Assembly: GCF_000382385.1 (NCBI RefSeq)
Contig: NZ_KB908319.1
Span: 372,001-436,000, forward strand
Direction of reading: 5' to 3'
DNA: 64,000 bases
DNA from: Segatella maculosa DSM 19339 = JCM 15638
GTDB lineage: Bacteria > Bacteroidota > Bacteroidia > Bacteroidales > Bacteroidaceae
Position 1 is the stretch's first letter; each line of letters starts with the position of its first letter. Below the pieces are notes generated by a model that had not been told where the DNA came from, did no database searches, and was given only the letters and a program-made list of their open reading frames with translations. The translations under genes were made by a program, and so were the position numbers. Shown piece after piece: positions 42,563 to 52,954 of the stretch.

Positions 42563-43555
42563 TTACTCCTTGTCCAGTTTATACTTTGAAATGTCGGTTC
42601 CAAACGATAGATTCAGACTTTCGAGCAAATCATCAAGCTCTGAAAGCGATTTCTTACCGAAGTTGCGGAACTTCAAGAGGTCGGTCTTATTGTACTGCAC
42701 GAGATCACCGAGGGTCTCTACGTCGGCAGCTTTCAGACAATTGAGCGCACGAACGCTGAGGTTCATATCGACCAACTTGGTCTTGAGCAGCTGACGCATG
42801 TGCAACACCTCTTCATCAAACTCTTGATTGCCGTCCTGATCGGGAGTTTCGAGTGTAATCTTCTCGTCAGAGAACAGCATGAAGTGGTAAATAAGGATCT
42901 TTGCAGCCTCTTTCAGTGCTTCTTTCGGGTGAATGGAACCATCTGTTGAAACTTCAATAACCAGTTTGTCATAGTCGGTCTTTTGTTCTACGCGGTATGG
43001 CTCGACTGAATATTTCACGTTTCGGATAGGGGTGTAGATGGAATCAATCGGAAGGATGTCGACATCAGTGCAGAACTCACGGTTTTCATCAGCCGGAACA
43101 TAGCCACGACCTTTGTTGATTGTGAGATCAATTTGCATTGAAGCCTTAGCATCTAAATGACAAATCACCAAATCAGGGTTTAACACTTCAAATCCAGTCA
43201 GATATTTACCAATATCACCAGCTTTGAATTCTGTGGAATTCTCTACGGTGATACTAACTTTCTCGTTCTCGAATTCTTCTACTACTTGCTTGAATCTTAC
43301 TTGTTTCAAATTCAAGATAATGTTGGTTATATCTTCCTTTACACCCGGAACGGAAGAGAATTCATGCTCAACACCCGCAATGCGAATGGTGTTGATGGCA
43401 TAACCTTCCAGCGAGGAAAGAAGAATGCGTCGCAATGCGTTACCTATGGTAACCCCAAAGCCAGGCTCAAGCGGACGAAATTCAAACTTGCCGAACTTGT
43501 CATTGGCCTCCAACATTACAACTTTATCAGGTTTTTGAAATGCTAATATCGCCAT
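42563..43555 (-). CDS. rpoA: RNA polymerase alpha subunit
   Basis: 330 residues. The N-terminal assembly domain shows [17 protein letters not shown] and the C-terminal domain [20 protein letters not shown], which binds UP elements and activators. It lies between rpsD and rplQ, the standard alpha-operon order. Confidence 0.99.
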   Translation of the reverse strand: MAILAFQKPDKVVMLEANDKFGKFEFRPLEPGFGVTIGNALRRILLSSLEGYAINTIRIAGVEHEFSSVPGVKEDITNIILNLKQVRFKQVVEEFENEKVSITVENSTEFKAGDIGKYLTGFEVLNPDLVICHLDAKASMQIDLTINKGRGYVPADENREFCTDVDILPIDSIYTPIRNVKYSVEPYRVEQKTDYDKLVIEVSTDGSIHPKEALKEAAKILIYHFMLFSDEKITLETPDQDGNQEFDEEVLHMRQLLKTKLVDMNLSVRALNCLKAADVETLGDLVQYNKTDLLKFRNFGKKSLSELDDLLESLNLSFGTDISKYKLDKE

Positions 43556-43567
43556 TAATTCAATGAT

Positions 43568-44173
43568 TTATTTAGAGTACAACTCAACGATTAACTGTTC
43601 CTTGATGTTTTCTGGAATGTCAGCACGCTCGGGCTTGTGTAAGAACTTGCCGCTCTTGCTGTTATCATCCCATTCAATCCATGGATATTTGCTGTGGTTG
43701 AAGCCTGCAAGTGCTGCATCGATAACCTCGAGAGACTTGGATTTCTCACGAACAGCAACGATCATGCCCGGCTTAACGGCAAATGAAGGGATGTTTACAA
43801 CCTTTCCGTCGACAGTGATATGCTTGTGACCAACAAGCTGACGGGCTGCTGCACGGGTAGGAGCAATACCCAAACGGAAGACTACGTTGTCAAGACGACA
43901 TTCAAGGTTCTGAAGAAGTACCTCACCGGTAATGCCATCTGCCTTTGCAGCCTTCTCAAACATGTTACGGAACTGACGCTCAAGTACGCCGTAGGTGTAC
44001 TTGGCTTTTTGCTTCTCTGCCAACATGACACCGTATTCAGACGTTTTTCTGCGACGGTTGTTGCCATGCTGTCCAGGAGGGAAGTTTCTCTTGGACAAAA
44101 CTTTGTCGGCGCCGAAAATGGCTTCACCAAATCGACGTGCAATTTTAGATTTCGGACCTATATATCTTGCCAT
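43568..44173 (-). CDS. rpsD: Ribosomal protein S4
   Basis: 201 residues with the S4 RNA-binding domain ([25 protein letters not shown]). It nucleates 30S assembly and in other bacteria represses the alpha operon. [17 protein letters not shown] is the typical zinc-free N-terminus. Confidence 0.99.
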   Translation of the reverse strand: MARYIGPKSKIARRFGEAIFGADKVLSKRNFPPGQHGNNRRRKTSEYGVMLAEKQKAKYTYGVLERQFRNMFEKAAKADGITGEVLLQNLECRLDNVVFRLGIAPTRAAARQLVGHKHITVDGKVVNIPSFAVKPGMIVAVREKSKSLEVIDAALAGFNHSKYPWIEWDDNSKSGKFLHKPERADIPENIKEQLIVELYSK

Positions 44174-44208
44174 AATTAAAATATGTGCTAATTGAAATGA
44201 TTTCTTGA

Positions 44209-44598
44209 TTATACCTTACGACGCTTCGGAGGACGGCAACCGTTGTGGGGCAATGGGGTAACATCGATAATCTCTGTTACCTGAATACCGGCCGCATTCA
44301 CGGCACGGATTGCCGATTCACGACCGTTACCCGGACCCTTTACATAAGCTTTCACCTTGCGAAGTCCAAGGTCGAAAGCCACCTTTGCACAATCTTCACC
44401 AGCCATTTGGGCTGCATACGGTGTGTTCTTCTTCGAACCACGGAAGCCCATCTTGCCCGCCGAAGACCAAGAGATAACCTGCCCTTCGCTGTTAGCCAAA
44501 GATATGATGATGTTATTGAATGAACTATGAACGTGAAGTTGACCAATAGCGTCTACTCTTACGTTCCTTTTCTTAGATGTTGCTTTTGTCTTTGCCAT
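44209..44598 (-). CDS. rpsK: Ribosomal protein S11
   Basis: 129 residues, full length. Motifs [13 protein letters not shown] and the C-terminal [16 protein letters not shown] are standard. It forms part of the 30S platform. Confidence 0.99.
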   Translation of the reverse strand: MAKTKATSKKRNVRVDAIGQLHVHSSFNNIIISLANSEGQVISWSSAGKMGFRGSKKNTPYAAQMAGEDCAKVAFDLGLRKVKAYVKGPGNGRESAIRAVNAAGIQVTEIIDVTPLPHNGCRPPKRRKV

Positions 44599-44617
44599 AA
44601 TTAATTTCCATTAAAAA

Positions 44618-44998
44618 TTACTTAGTAGCCTTCTTCTTGTTAGCAACAGTCTTCTTCTTGCCCTTGCGGGTGCGAGCATTGTTCTTTGTGCTCTGTCCGC
44701 GAACCGGAAGACCATTACGATGTCTCACGCCACGATAGCAACCAATATCCATCAGTCGCTTGATGTTCATTTGGACCTCTGAACGGAGATCACCTTCAAC
44801 CTTGAACTCAGCGCCGATAATTTCACGGATCTTGGCAGCCTGATCGTCAGTCCATTCGCTGACCTTCAGGTCACGGTTCACACCGGCCTTATCCAATATC
44901 TTTGCTGAACTACTTCGACCGATACCATAGATATAGGTCAATGCGATTTCGCCACGCTTGTTTTGGGGCAAATCTACTCCAACAATTCTTATTGCCAT
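44618..44998 (-). CDS. rpsM: Ribosomal protein S13
   Basis: 126 residues. [20 protein letters not shown] and the C-terminal [19 protein letters not shown] contact 16S rRNA and tRNA at the 30S head. A 108-bp gap with a -7 box separates it from rpmJ upstream. Confidence 0.99.
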   Translation of the reverse strand: MAIRIVGVDLPQNKRGEIALTYIYGIGRSSSAKILDKAGVNRDLKVSEWTDDQAAKIREIIGAEFKVEGDLRSEVQMNIKRLMDIGCYRGVRHRNGLPVRGQSTKNNARTRKGKKKTVANKKKATK

Positions 44999-45055
44999 TT
45001 TTTAATTTGAATAAAAAACTAATTAAATAAAATTCAATTCTCGCCAAAGAACGTG

Positions 45056-45063
45056 CAAAGTTA
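45056..45063 (-). promoter_or_regulatory. Internal -7 box before rpsM
   Basis: TAACTTTG on the minus strand in the 108-bp gap between rpmJ and rpsM, about 58 bp before the rpsM start. No -33 element is clear. It could give extra transcription of the alpha-operon part. Confidence 0.4.
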
Positions 45064-45106
45064 GAAATAAAAATCTATTTATTCTAACATTTACAACACT
45101 TTAACA

Positions 45107-45223
45107 TTAACCCTGACGTAATTTGAACTTAGGGTTTTTCTTGTTGATAACGAACAAACGACCTTTACGACGGACTATCTTACAGTCGGCAGTACGCTTC
45201 TTTAATGATGTTCTTGTTTTCAT
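45107..45223 (-). CDS. rpmJ: Ribosomal protein L36 (C-minus type)
   Basis: A 38-residue protein reading [20 protein letters not shown] at the start and [13 protein letters not shown] at the end. Only one Cys remains, so the zinc ribbon of the C-plus form is absent. It sits between infA and rpsM as expected. Confidence 0.95.
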   Translation of the reverse strand: MKTRTSLKKRTADCKIVRRKGRLFVINKKNPKFKLRQG

Positions 45224-45243
45224 ATCAGTGTATATATGAGAAA

Positions 45244-45462
45244 TTATTTGTATCTGAAAACGATTCTTCCTTTTGTCAAATCATAAGGGCTCATCTCTAC
45301 TTTCACCTTGTCACCGGGAAGAATTTTGATGTAATGCATGCGCATTTTTCCCGAAATGTGGGCGATGATCTGAACTCCATTCTCAAGTTCTACGCGGAAC
45401 ATTGCGTTTGACAGACTCTCTACAATTGTTCCATCCTGCTCTATAGCGGATTGTTTTGCCAT
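45244..45462 (-). CDS. infA: Translation initiation factor IF-1
   Basis: 72 residues, a single S1-like OB fold ([41 protein letters not shown]). It blocks the A site during initiation. Position between map and rpmJ is standard for this phylum. Confidence 0.99.
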   Translation of the reverse strand: MAKQSAIEQDGTIVESLSNAMFRVELENGVQIIAHISGKMRMHYIKILPGDKVKVEMSPYDLTKGRIVFRYK

Positions 45463-45484
45463 AAATAAACCTATTCTTACTTAC

Positions 45485-46270
45485 TTAATGATTTTCTATT
45501 TCTTCAAACGTTGATAAAATTTCGGCCTTTCCTTTCCGAATAGCAATGGTATGTTCGAAATGAGCTGCCGGTTTATGATCGCGAGTTACAATACTCCAAC
45601 GATCAGGCAACATCCAAATCTGCCGCTCACCCATTGTTATCATGGGTTCGATAGCAATGCACATCCCGGCTTTCAACATCACTCCGTTACCGTGTGAACC
45701 GTAATTGGGTATCTGAGGAGCCTCATGCATCTCCCTACCAATGCCGTGACCGGTCAGTTCTCTGACAACACCGTAACCATAACTTTCGCAATATTCCTGT
45801 ATTGCCGCGCCGATATCACCCACATGTTTTCCTGCAACAGCCTGTTCAATCCCTATATACAGTGACGCTTTCGTGACCTCCAGTAACTGCTTTACTTCAA
45901 GAGCAACCTCGCCCACACCAAAGGTATAGGCCGAATCACCATTGTAACCGTTCAAAAGTGTGCCGCAATCAATGGAAACGATGTCGCCATCTTTAAGCAC
46001 CACCTTATCGCTTGGGATTCCATGAACGACGACGTCGTTGATGGAAGTACAGATTGATGCCGGGAAAGGCCCTCCAAATGGATTAGGAAAATCTTTGAAC
46101 GTGGGGACAGCCCCATGGTCTCTGATAAACTCCTCTGCTATTTTATCCAGTTGGAGGGTCGTTACACCGGGCTTGATATTTCTACCTAACTCTGCAAGGG
46201 TGGCACCAACAAGTTGGTTGGCCTTGCGCATTAAGTCTATTTCATCTTCTGTCTTCAGAAATATCTTCAT
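45485..46270 (-). CDS. map: Methionine aminopeptidase, type I
   Basis: A 261-residue enzyme that removes the initiator Met from new proteins. The two-metal ligands are seen as SIDCGTLLNGYNGD (two Asp), GHGIG (His), and two Glu in the C-terminal half (AIEPMIT and FEHTIAI). It follows secY by 14 bp; adk, found here in many bacteria, is absent. Confidence 0.98.
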   Translation of the reverse strand: MKIFLKTEDEIDLMRKANQLVGATLAELGRNIKPGVTTLQLDKIAEEFIRDHGAVPTFKDFPNPFGGPFPASICTSINDVVVHGIPSDKVVLKDGDIVSIDCGTLLNGYNGDSAYTFGVGEVALEVKQLLEVTKASLYIGIEQAVAGKHVGDIGAAIQEYCESYGYGVVRELTGHGIGREMHEAPQIPNYGSHGNGVMLKAGMCIAIEPMITMGERQIWMLPDRWSIVTRDHKPAAHFEHTIAIRKGKAEILSTFEEIENH

Positions 46271-46284
46271 TCGCCGGACGCCGA

Positions 46285-47622
46285 TTAGTAAACCGATACA
46301 CCACTGTTACGTGTGTGACCGGAGTTCAAGAGTCCGTCGTAATGGCGCATCATCAGATGACTCTCTATCTGTTGGAGCGTGTCGATAACCACTCCGACGA
46401 GAATCAACAACGATGTTCCACCAAAGAACTGTGAGAAGCCCTGCTGCACGTTAAGCAGTCCGGCTAAAGCCGGCATGACAGCAATGAACGCAATGAACAA
46501 CGAACCCGGAAAAGTAATACGAGACATGACGGTATCGATATAATCTGCCGTGTCCTTACCGGGTCTGATGCCCGGAATAAAACCGTTATTGCGTTTCATA
46601 TCCTCTGCCATCTGCGTTGCATTCAGCGTGATTGCCGTATAGAAGTAGGTAAATGCGATAATCAAAATCACATAAATCACATTATACAACACGCTACGGT
46701 TATCCATCAGCGAACGACCTAACCAAGAGGCATTGTCACTCTGATACTGAACGATGACCAAAGGAACGAACATCAATGCCTGAGCAAAGATGATTGGCAT
46801 CACATTGGCTGCGAACAGCTTCAACGGAATGTACTGACGCGCACCACCGTACTGCTTGTTACCAACCAGACGCTTGGCATACTGCACGGGAACCTTACGT
46901 GTGCCCTGCACCAAAAGAATGGACGCACAGACGACCGCATAGAGAATGAGAATCTCGGCAATGAACATCACGATACCACCACCAGAGATGGCCGTAAAAC
47001 GTGAAGTCACTTCCTGCACAAAAGCCTGAGGCAGACGTGCGATGATACCAATCATGATAATCAGAGAAACTCCATTTCCGACTCCTTTATCAGTGATGCG
47101 CTCACCGAGCCACAGAATGAACATACTTCCTGCCGCAAGAATGATAGTTGCAGGCACGATGAAGACCGTCCAAGAAATGCCACTTGCCAAAGCTTGGCTG
47201 GCCTGTGTCTTCAGGTTCATGAGGTAGGCCGGTGCTTGGAACACCAAGATGGCAACCGTCAGCAGGCGGGTATACCAGTTTATCTTCTTTCTTCCGCTTT
47301 CACCCTCACGCTGCATCTTCTGGAAATAAGGCACAGCGACAGCAAGGAGCTGCATAACGATCGAAGCTGAGATATAGGGCATGATTCCAAGTGCAAAGAT
47401 TGAAGCATTGGAAAAAGCACCACCAGAGAACATGTCCAAGAGCGACATAAGGCCACCTGCGGTCTGCGACTGAAGTGATTCCAACTTAGCCGGATTGATT
47501 CCGGGAAGAACGACGAACGAACCAAAACGGTAAATTGCCGTAAAGAGGATCGTTATCAGAAGACGCTGACGCAAATCCTCTACCTTCCAACAGTTCTTTA
47601 GTGTCTCAATAAACTTTTTCAT
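46285..47622 (-). CDS. secY: Protein translocase subunit SecY
   Basis: A 445-residue inner-membrane channel with ten transmembrane helices. VLPGINPAKL after helix 1, ITDKGVGNGVSLIIM and the cytoplasmic loop PVQYAKRLVG are typical. It is co-expressed with ribosomal genes and starts 3 bp after rplO. Confidence 0.98.
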   Translation of the reverse strand: MKKFIETLKNCWKVEDLRQRLLITILFTAIYRFGSFVVLPGINPAKLESLQSQTAGGLMSLLDMFSGGAFSNASIFALGIMPYISASIVMQLLAVAVPYFQKMQREGESGRKKINWYTRLLTVAILVFQAPAYLMNLKTQASQALASGISWTVFIVPATIILAAGSMFILWLGERITDKGVGNGVSLIIMIGIIARLPQAFVQEVTSRFTAISGGGIVMFIAEILILYAVVCASILLVQGTRKVPVQYAKRLVGNKQYGGARQYIPLKLFAANVMPIIFAQALMFVPLVIVQYQSDNASWLGRSLMDNRSVLYNVIYVILIIAFTYFYTAITLNATQMAEDMKRNNGFIPGIRPGKDTADYIDTVMSRITFPGSLFIAFIAVMPALAGLLNVQQGFSQFFGGTSLLILVGVVIDTLQQIESHLMMRHYDGLLNSGHTRNSGVSVY

Positions 47623-47625
47623 TTT

Positions 47626-48072
47626 TTAGATTATAGTTGCGTTACCACCCACTGCCTTGATAGCTTCTTCGGCAGTCTTAGAGAATGCGTTTGCTTCAAC
47701 ATCGATTTTCGCCTTCAACTTACCGTCGCCAAGGATCTTTATCAGCTCCTTGCCATTGGTAAAGCCGGCTTCCTTCAGCTCAGCGACCCCGATTTTCGTC
47801 AGATTCTTAGCCTCTGCGAGTGCCTGCAACGTTGAAAGATTCACAGCAAGATATTCCTTGTGGTTGACATTCTTGAAACCAGACTTCGGAACACGGCGCT
47901 GAAGGGGCATCTGTCCACCTTCGAAGCCGATCTTTCTCTTATAACCGGAGCGAGCCTTGGCACCCTTGTGACCACGGGTAGAAGTTCCACCGAGTCCGGA
48001 ACCGGGTCCACGACCGATACGACGACGTGAATGTGTGGAACCCGCAGCCGGTTTTAAACTATTTAATTTCAT
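47626..48072 (-). CDS. rplO: Ribosomal protein L15
   Basis: 148 residues. The Gly/Arg-rich N-terminus (GRGPGSGLGGTSTRGHKGAK) threads into 23S rRNA; the C-terminal domain is normal. Confidence 0.99.
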   Translation of the reverse strand: MKLNSLKPAAGSTHSRRRIGRGPGSGLGGTSTRGHKGAKARSGYKRKIGFEGGQMPLQRRVPKSGFKNVNHKEYLAVNLSTLQALAEAKNLTKIGVAELKEAGFTNGKELIKILGDGKLKAKIDVEANAFSKTAEEAIKAVGGNATII

Positions 48073-48099
48073 AATCGATTTTTGATATTAAAAGATTTG

Positions 48100-48276
48100 T
48101 TATTCAACTACGCTAACCAGATGATGAACCTTGCGGATCATTCCGCGGATACTGGGAGTATCTTCAACTTCAACAACCTGAGAAATCTTACGAAGTCCCA
48201 AGGCAAGAAGCGTGCGCTTCTGGTCAACCGGATAACCGATTTTACTCTTTATCTGTTTGATTTTAATTGTTGCCAT
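48100..48276 (-). CDS. rpmD: Ribosomal protein L30
   Basis: 58 residues starting [14 protein letters not shown], the family's normal N-terminus. An earlier in-frame ATG at 48294 would overlap the rpsE stop and add six charged residues; it is not preferred. Confidence 0.96.
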   Translation of the reverse strand: MATIKIKQIKSKIGYPVDQKRTLLALGLRKISQVVEVEDTPSIRGMIRKVHHLVSVVE

Positions 48277-48293
48277 TGTCTTTTTCTCTCCCA

Positions 48294-48806
48294 TTAACCG
48301 TTAAACACTTTGTCCATACTGATGCCACGCTCGCCAGCTACGGTATAAGCATCACGCATCTCGGCGAGTGCCGCAATGGTAGCCTTCACAAGGTTGTGGG
48401 GGTTAGAAGAGCCCTTTGACTTTGCAATCACGTCAGTGACGCCTGCACTTTCAAGAACGGCACGCATAGCACCACCGGCTTTCAGCCCGGTACCGGCTGC
48501 GGCTGGCTTCAAAAGAACAAGCGCACCACCGAATGACATTTCGACTTCATGGGGAACCGTACCTTTCAGCACCGGAACCTTCACGAGATTCTTCTTTGCA
48601 GACTCCACACCCTTGGAGATAGCAGCCGTCACCTCACCGGCCTTACCAAGGCCCCAGCCGACAACACCCTTGCCATCACCAACAACGACGATGGCAGCAA
48701 ATGTGAATGTACGACCACCTTTGGTAACCTTGGTTACGCGGTTGATAGCAACCAAACGATCTTTCAGTTCTATGTCACTATTTACTTTTACTTTATTCAT
48801 TGCCAT
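48294..48806 (-). CDS. rpsE: Ribosomal protein S5
   Basis: 170 residues. The double-stranded RNA-binding half ([21 protein letters not shown]) and C-terminal [15 protein letters not shown] are standard. Residues there control decoding accuracy. Confidence 0.99.
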   Translation of the reverse strand: MAMNKVKVNSDIELKDRLVAINRVTKVTKGGRTFTFAAIVVVGDGKGVVGWGLGKAGEVTAAISKGVESAKKNLVKVPVLKGTVPHEVEMSFGGALVLLKPAAAGTGLKAGGAMRAVLESAGVTDVIAKSKGSSNPHNLVKATIAALAEMRDAYTVAGERGISMDKVFNG

Positions 48807-48812
48807 AATCGT

Positions 48813-49157
48813 TTAGAATTTAAGTCCTCCTTCTCTGGCTGCATCGGCAAGTGCCTGAACACGGCCATGATAGAGATATCCGTTGCGGTCGAAAACAACT
48901 GTCTCGATGCCGGCGGCCTTTGCCTTTTCGGCTACGAGTGCGCCAACTTTCTTTGCCTGCTCTGTCTTGGCCAGCTTTTCGAGGCCAAGTGAAGAGGCTG
49001 AAGCAAGCGTCTTTCCGGTCAAATCGTTAATTACCTGAGCATAAATCTGCTTGTTGGAGCGGAAAACACTAAGACGTGGACGCTCAGCTGTTCCGTTTAC
49101 ACTCTTGCGAATGCGGAACTTTATCTTAATTCGTCTTTCTACTTTCTTTGTTGTCAT
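48813..49157 (-). CDS. rplR: Ribosomal protein L18
   Basis: 114 residues. [16 protein letters not shown] and the C-terminal [20 protein letters not shown] bind 5S rRNA. Confidence 0.99.
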   Translation of the reverse strand: MTTKKVERRIKIKFRIRKSVNGTAERPRLSVFRSNKQIYAQVINDLTGKTLASASSLGLEKLAKTEQAKKVGALVAEKAKAAGIETVVFDRNGYLYHGRVQALADAAREGGLKF

Positions 49158-49177
49158 AATCGTAAAATCAATTAAAA

Positions 49178-49750
49178 TTACTTGGCTGCAGCGGTCTTAC
49201 CAGACTTTCTGCGAATAACCTCGCCTTGGAACAGGATACCCTTTCCTTTATAAGGTTCCGGTTTACGGAAAGAACGAATTTTTGCACAGATGAGACCAAG
49301 CAACTGCTTGTCGCAAGACTCGAGCGTGAGAAGCGGGTTCTGGTTTCTTTCAGACTTCGTCTCAACCTTCACCTCCTTGGGAAGTTCGATGAAAATGGGG
49401 TGCGTGTAGCCCAAAGAGAGCTCAATCAGATTTCCCTGATTGGAAACACGATAACCCACACCAACGAGTTCGAGCACCTTCTTGTAGCCCTCGCTCACGC
49501 CGACAACCATGTTGTTCACCAATGAACGGTAGAGACCGTGGAAAGCCTGCTTCTGTTTGGTGTCAACAGGGCTGTTCTCGTCGATGGTGAAAGTGATCTG
49601 GCCGTCAGCAACCTCCATCTTGACAGACGGGTCAACGTCCTGAGCAAGCTCGCCCTTGGGCCCTTTGACCGTCACTACATTTGTCTTTGCATCGAAGTTT
49701 ACCGTAACTCCGGCAGGAACACTAATTGGCAATTTACCTATTCTTGACAT
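49178..49750 (-). CDS. rplF: Ribosomal protein L6
   Basis: 190 residues starting [15 protein letters not shown]. The C-terminal PEPYKGKGI motif contacts 23S rRNA near the sarcin-ricin loop. A five-codon longer start at 49765 would approach the rpsH stop too closely to be preferred. Confidence 0.98.
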   Translation of the reverse strand: MSRIGKLPISVPAGVTVNFDAKTNVVTVKGPKGELAQDVDPSVKMEVADGQITFTIDENSPVDTKQKQAFHGLYRSLVNNMVVGVSEGYKKVLELVGVGYRVSNQGNLIELSLGYTHPIFIELPKEVKVETKSERNQNPLLTLESCDKQLLGLICAKIRSFRKPEPYKGKGILFQGEVIRRKSGKTAAAK

Positions 49751-49765
49751 ATTAAAATCCTCCAA

Positions 49766-50161
49766 TTAATAAATGTAGCAAAGAACCTCGCCGCCTATCT
49801 TCAGTTCGGCCGCCTCTTTGTTTGTCATTACACCTTTGGATGTAGATAAGATAGCGATACCTAATCCGTTAATCACTCTCGGCATGTCTTTGTAACCGGT
49901 GTACTTGCGGAGACCGGGGGTAGACACGCGCTTCAAACTCTTGATAGCGCTTTTCTTTGTCGAAGGGTCGTACTTGAGTGCGACCTTGATCGAACCTTGA
50001 GGACCATCTTCAATGAACTTATAGTTCAGGATGTATCCCTTCTCGAAGAGAATCTTTGTAATCTCCTTCTTCAAGTTAGACGCAGGAACCTCAACCACAC
50101 GGTGATGAGCCATGATTGCATTTCTGAGTCTTGTCAGATAATCTGCTATTGGATCTGTCAT
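49766..50161 (-). CDS. rpsH: Ribosomal protein S8
   Basis: 131 residues starting MTDPIADYLTRLRNAI. C-terminal STSKGVMTNKEA is typical. S8 binds helix 21 of 16S rRNA and in E. coli represses the spc operon. The frame stays open 34 codons upstream, but that part is spacer sequence. A 311-bp repeat-bearing gap separates it from rpsN. Confidence 0.98.
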   Translation of the reverse strand: MTDPIADYLTRLRNAIMAHHRVVEVPASNLKKEITKILFEKGYILNYKFIEDGPQGSIKVALKYDPSTKKSAIKSLKRVSTPGLRKYTGYKDMPRVINGLGIAILSTSKGVMTNKEAAELKIGGEVLCYIY

Positions 50162-50472
50162 AAATATAAAATGTTTAATTAATCGGGACAACCCCGACAA
50201 TATTAAAAATAATCGGTTGAAACACGACCGGTGAAAAGCGAGTGCCATTCCTTGCGGAGCCAACGTCTATGTGCCTTGCAGTGCGTGACAACCGGCTTGC
50301 GTTTCAACCGCAGCCGTTTCACGTTGCAAAATCAGTCATTTCGGCGTGTGATTCCAGCCATTTTACCGTGCAAAATCAATGGGATTGCAGCGCAATATCA
50401 GCTATATTGCATCGCGAAAAAATCCTTGTTTGCAGCATGGGGAAATGCCCGTCGCTTTCCGATGTTCCGAGT
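50162..50472. other. Large spacer inside the spc operon
   Basis: A 311-bp gap between rpsN and rpsH, where other junctions of the block are a few to about 40 bp. It carries a 22-bp repeat array (50314-50423). No gene, terminator or promoter box was found. Confidence 0.75.
50314..50423. repeat. 22-bp dyad array, 4-5 units, inside spc operon (family B)
   Basis: Units start at 50314, 50336, 50358, 50380 and 50402, all 22 bp apart. Example: CCATTTTACCGTGCAAAATC plus AA. The same TTTTACCGTGCAA core occurs in the array at 3929. No full family-A palindrome accompanies it. Confidence 0.8.
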
Positions 50473-50775
50473 TTACCAGCTTGCCTTCTTCACTCCCGGA
50501 ATCAAACCTGCCGATGCCATCTCACGGAACTGGATACGCGAGAGGCCGAACTGACGGATATATCCTTTGGGACGGCCCGTTATCTTGCACCGATTGTGAA
50601 GACGGATAGGGTTAGCATTCTTGGGGATAGCCTGAAGTTTGCGAGCTGCCTCGTAAGCTTCGGCTGAATCCTCAGCGGTAGCGATGATCTTTTTCAGAGC
50701 CGCGCGCTTTTCAGCGTAACGAGCAACGAGCTTTGCACGCTTTACTTCGCGGGCTTTCATTGATTCTTTTGCCAT
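50473..50775 (-). CDS. rpsN: Ribosomal protein S14 (zinc-free type)
   Basis: 100 residues, [20 protein letters not shown] to [32 protein letters not shown] is the conserved core; the CxxC...CxxC zinc motif of the short form is absent. Confidence 0.99.
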   Translation of the reverse strand: MAKESMKAREVKRAKLVARYAEKRAALKKIIATAEDSAEAYEAARKLQAIPKNANPIRLHNRCKITGRPKGYIRQFGLSRIQFREMASAGLIPGVKKASW

Positions 50776-50790
50776 ATTCCTTAATCGTTT

Positions 50791-51336
50791 TTATGCGTTC
50801 TTGAATGGAAGACCGAATGCCTTGAGCAGTGCCAAGCCTTCTTCGTCGGTCGTGGCCGATGTAACGAAGGTAATGTTCATGCCCTGAATGCGGTCGATTT
50901 CATCGAGATTAATCTCCGGGAAGATGATTTGCTCGGTGATACCCAGCGTATAGTTGCCACGTCCGTCGAACTTGGTGGCGATACCCTTGAAGTCGCGGAT
51001 ACGTGGCAGCGAAACACGAACGAGTCTTTCAAGGAACTCATACATACGTTCACCACGAAGCGTCACCATCACACCGATTGGCATCTTCTTACGGAGCTTA
51101 AAGTTGGCGATATCCTTCTTCGAAAAAGTTGCCACGGCCTTCTGACCGGTGATGGCCGATATCTCGTTGATAGCAACATCAACGATCTTCTTGTCTTGCG
51201 TGGCGTCGCCAAGACCCTGATTGATAACGATCTTCTTCAGAACAGGGGTCTGCATTGTCGAAGAATAGCCGAACTGCTTCTGGAGTGCAGGAGCAATTGT
51301 CTCCTTGTAAACTTTCTTTAACTGTGCTGTATTCAT
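50791..51336 (-). CDS. rplE: Ribosomal protein L5
   Basis: 181 residues. Binds 5S r[19 protein letters not shown] and [17 protein letters not shown] are standard. Its ATG overlaps the rplX stop by one base (TAATG). Confidence 0.99.
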   Translation of the reverse strand: MNTAQLKKVYKETIAPALQKQFGYSSTMQTPVLKKIVINQGLGDATQDKKIVDVAINEISAITGQKAVATFSKKDIANFKLRKKMPIGVMVTLRGERMYEFLERLVRVSLPRIRDFKGIATKFDGRGNYTLGITEQIIFPEINLDEIDRIQGMNITFVTSATTDEEGLALLKAFGLPFKNA

Positions 51337-51653
51337 TACTTGATTTCCTCCCCTGACTTTTTAGCGATACGAATCACGTTCTTGCCTTCATGCTTGATGG
51401 CTATGCGAGTGGGCTTACCACTCTTGGGATCGATCAGACTTAGATTTGAAATATGAATAGGAGCCTCCATTTTCACGATACCTCCCTGAGGATGCTTGGC
51501 CGAAGGCTTGGTGCTCTTCGATACGAGGTGCACACCTTCAACGATGGCACGGTTCTCGCTGACCAGCACCTTGAGCACTTTACCGGTCTTGCCCTTGTCG
51601 CTTCCGGCAAGAACAATCACCGTATCGTTTTTTCTAATATGTAACTTACTCAT
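51336..51653 (-). CDS. rplX: Ribosomal protein L24
   Basis: 105 residues with the KOW motif ([19 protein letters not shown]). It starts assembly of the 50S subunit. Confidence 0.99.
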   Translation of the reverse strand: MSKLHIRKNDTVIVLAGSDKGKTGKVLKVLVSENRAIVEGVHLVSKSTKPSAKHPQGGIVKMEAPIHISNLSLIDPKSGKPTRIAIKHEGKNVIRIAKKSGEEIK

Positions 51654-51675
51654 TACTTACTTGTTTTATGATTAA

Positions 51676-52041
51676 TTAAAGAACCTCCGGTGCCAAAGAA
51701 ACCACTTTCATATTCGCTGCACGAAGCTCACGAGCCACCGGACCGAAGATGCGGCTGCCGCGAAGCTCGCCGGCATTGTTCAGCAATACGCAAGCATTGT
51801 CGTCGAAACGGATATAAGAACCATCGGCACGACGGATTTCCTTCTTTGTGCGAACAATCAAAGCCTTCGATACTGCTCCCTTTTTCAAATCGCTGGACGG
51901 GATAACCTTCTGTACAGCCACAACGATAATGTCACCCACACTGGCATAACGACGGCCGGTTCCACCGAGAACACGGATACATTTAGCCTCGCGTGCGCCA
52001 CTGTTGTCACAAACTGTAAGTTTTGATTCTGCTTGTATCAT
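51676..52041 (-). CDS. rplN: Ribosomal protein L14
   Basis: 121 residues, [20 protein letters not shown] to [11 protein letters not shown]. It lies at the subunit interface. Confidence 0.99.
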   Translation of the reverse strand: MIQAESKLTVCDNSGAREAKCIRVLGGTGRRYASVGDIIVVAVQKVIPSSDLKKGAVSKALIVRTKKEIRRADGSYIRFDDNACVLLNNAGELRGSRIFGPVARELRAANMKVVSLAPEVL

Positions 52042-52043
52042 AA

Positions 52044-52301
52044 TTACTTCGCTTTTTCAATAATTTGTACTAATCTCCATCGCTTTGTCTTGGACAGAGG
52101 ACGAGTTTCCATGATCTGCACTGTATCGCCTACATTAGCCTCATTCTTCTCGTCATGGACATGGTACTTCTTTGTCTTCTGGACAAACTTACCATAAATA
52201 GGGTGCTTTTCCTTGAACTTTGATGCAATAACAATGGTTTTATCCATTTTGTTACTAATGACAACACCCTGTCTTACTTTTCTTAAATTTCTTGTTTCCA
52301 T
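52044..52301 (-). CDS. rpsQ: Ribosomal protein S17
   Basis: 85 residues starting [16 protein letters not shown] fold with [20 protein letters not shown]. The start at 52301 is chosen over 52310 by comparison with known Bacteroidetes S17 N-termini. Confidence 0.98.
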   Translation of the reverse strand: METRNLRKVRQGVVISNKMDKTIVIASKFKEKHPIYGKFVQKTKKYHVHDEKNEANVGDTVQIMETRPLSKTKRWRLVQIIEKAK

Positions 52302-52312
52302 CTGGACCATTA

Positions 52313-52507
52313 TTATTTTTGAAGTTCTCTCTGACGAAGTTCCGTTTCGATACGCGCGATGTCGCGACGAGCTGCCTTAATCTGTGATGGATTCTCCAGA
52401 GGTGCAATCGAATGGTTCAGCTTCAACTGGTTGAACTGTGCCTTTGCAGTCTCCAACTTCTCTGCCAATGCATTGGCATCGAGTTCTTTTAATTCTTTCA
52501 TCTTCAT
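52313..52507 (-). CDS. rpmC: Ribosomal protein L29
   Basis: 64 residues, two helices ([16 protein letters not shown] and [15 protein letters not shown]). It lies by the exit tunnel. The start MKMKELKE aligns with the usual length. Confidence 0.98.
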   Translation of the reverse strand: MKMKELKELDANALAEKLETAKAQFNQLKLNHSIAPLENPSQIKAARRDIARIETELRQRELQK

Positions 52508-52510
52508 AGT

Positions 52511-52939
52511 TTAAGCGTTTTTATCGAAATCACGTCTAACAACAAACTTTGTCTTAACAGGCAGTTTCTGTGCAGCAAGGCGGAGCGCCTCTTTTGCAAT
52601 GTCGAATGAAACGCCTTCCACTTCGAAAAGAATGCGACCCGGTGTAACAGGTGCAACCCATCCTGCTGGATCACCTTTTCCTTTACCCATGCGGACATCG
52701 GCCGGCTTACGCGTGATGGGCTTATCGGGGAAGATGCGAATCCAAACCTGTCCCTGGCGGTTCATGTAGCGATTGACGGCCACACGAGCCGCTTCTATCT
52801 GGCGACTGTTGATCCATTTCGGCTCAAGTGTCTTGATACCGAATGAACCAAAGGCCAATTGCGTGCCTCTCGACGCGTTGCCTTTGTTGCCACGTCCGTC
52901 TTGAGGTCTTCTATATTTTACTCTTTTTGGCTGTAACAT
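52511..52939 (-). CDS. rplP: Ribosomal protein L16
   Basis: 142 residues, [20 protein letters not shown]; the [16 protein letters not shown] loop near the peptidyl-transferase centre is intact. Confidence 0.99.
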   Translation of the reverse strand: MLQPKRVKYRRPQDGRGNKGNASRGTQLAFGSFGIKTLEPKWINSRQIEAARVAVNRYMNRQGQVWIRIFPDKPITRKPADVRMGKGKGDPAGWVAPVTPGRILFEVEGVSFDIAKEALRLAAQKLPVKTKFVVRRDFDKNA

Positions 52940-52954
52940 GATAGCTTTCTACTT

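Noticed and set aside
48276..48294. Longer L30 beginning at 48294
   Set aside because: It would overlap the rpsE stop and add a charged extension not found in the family; the start at 48276 gives the normal N-terminus.
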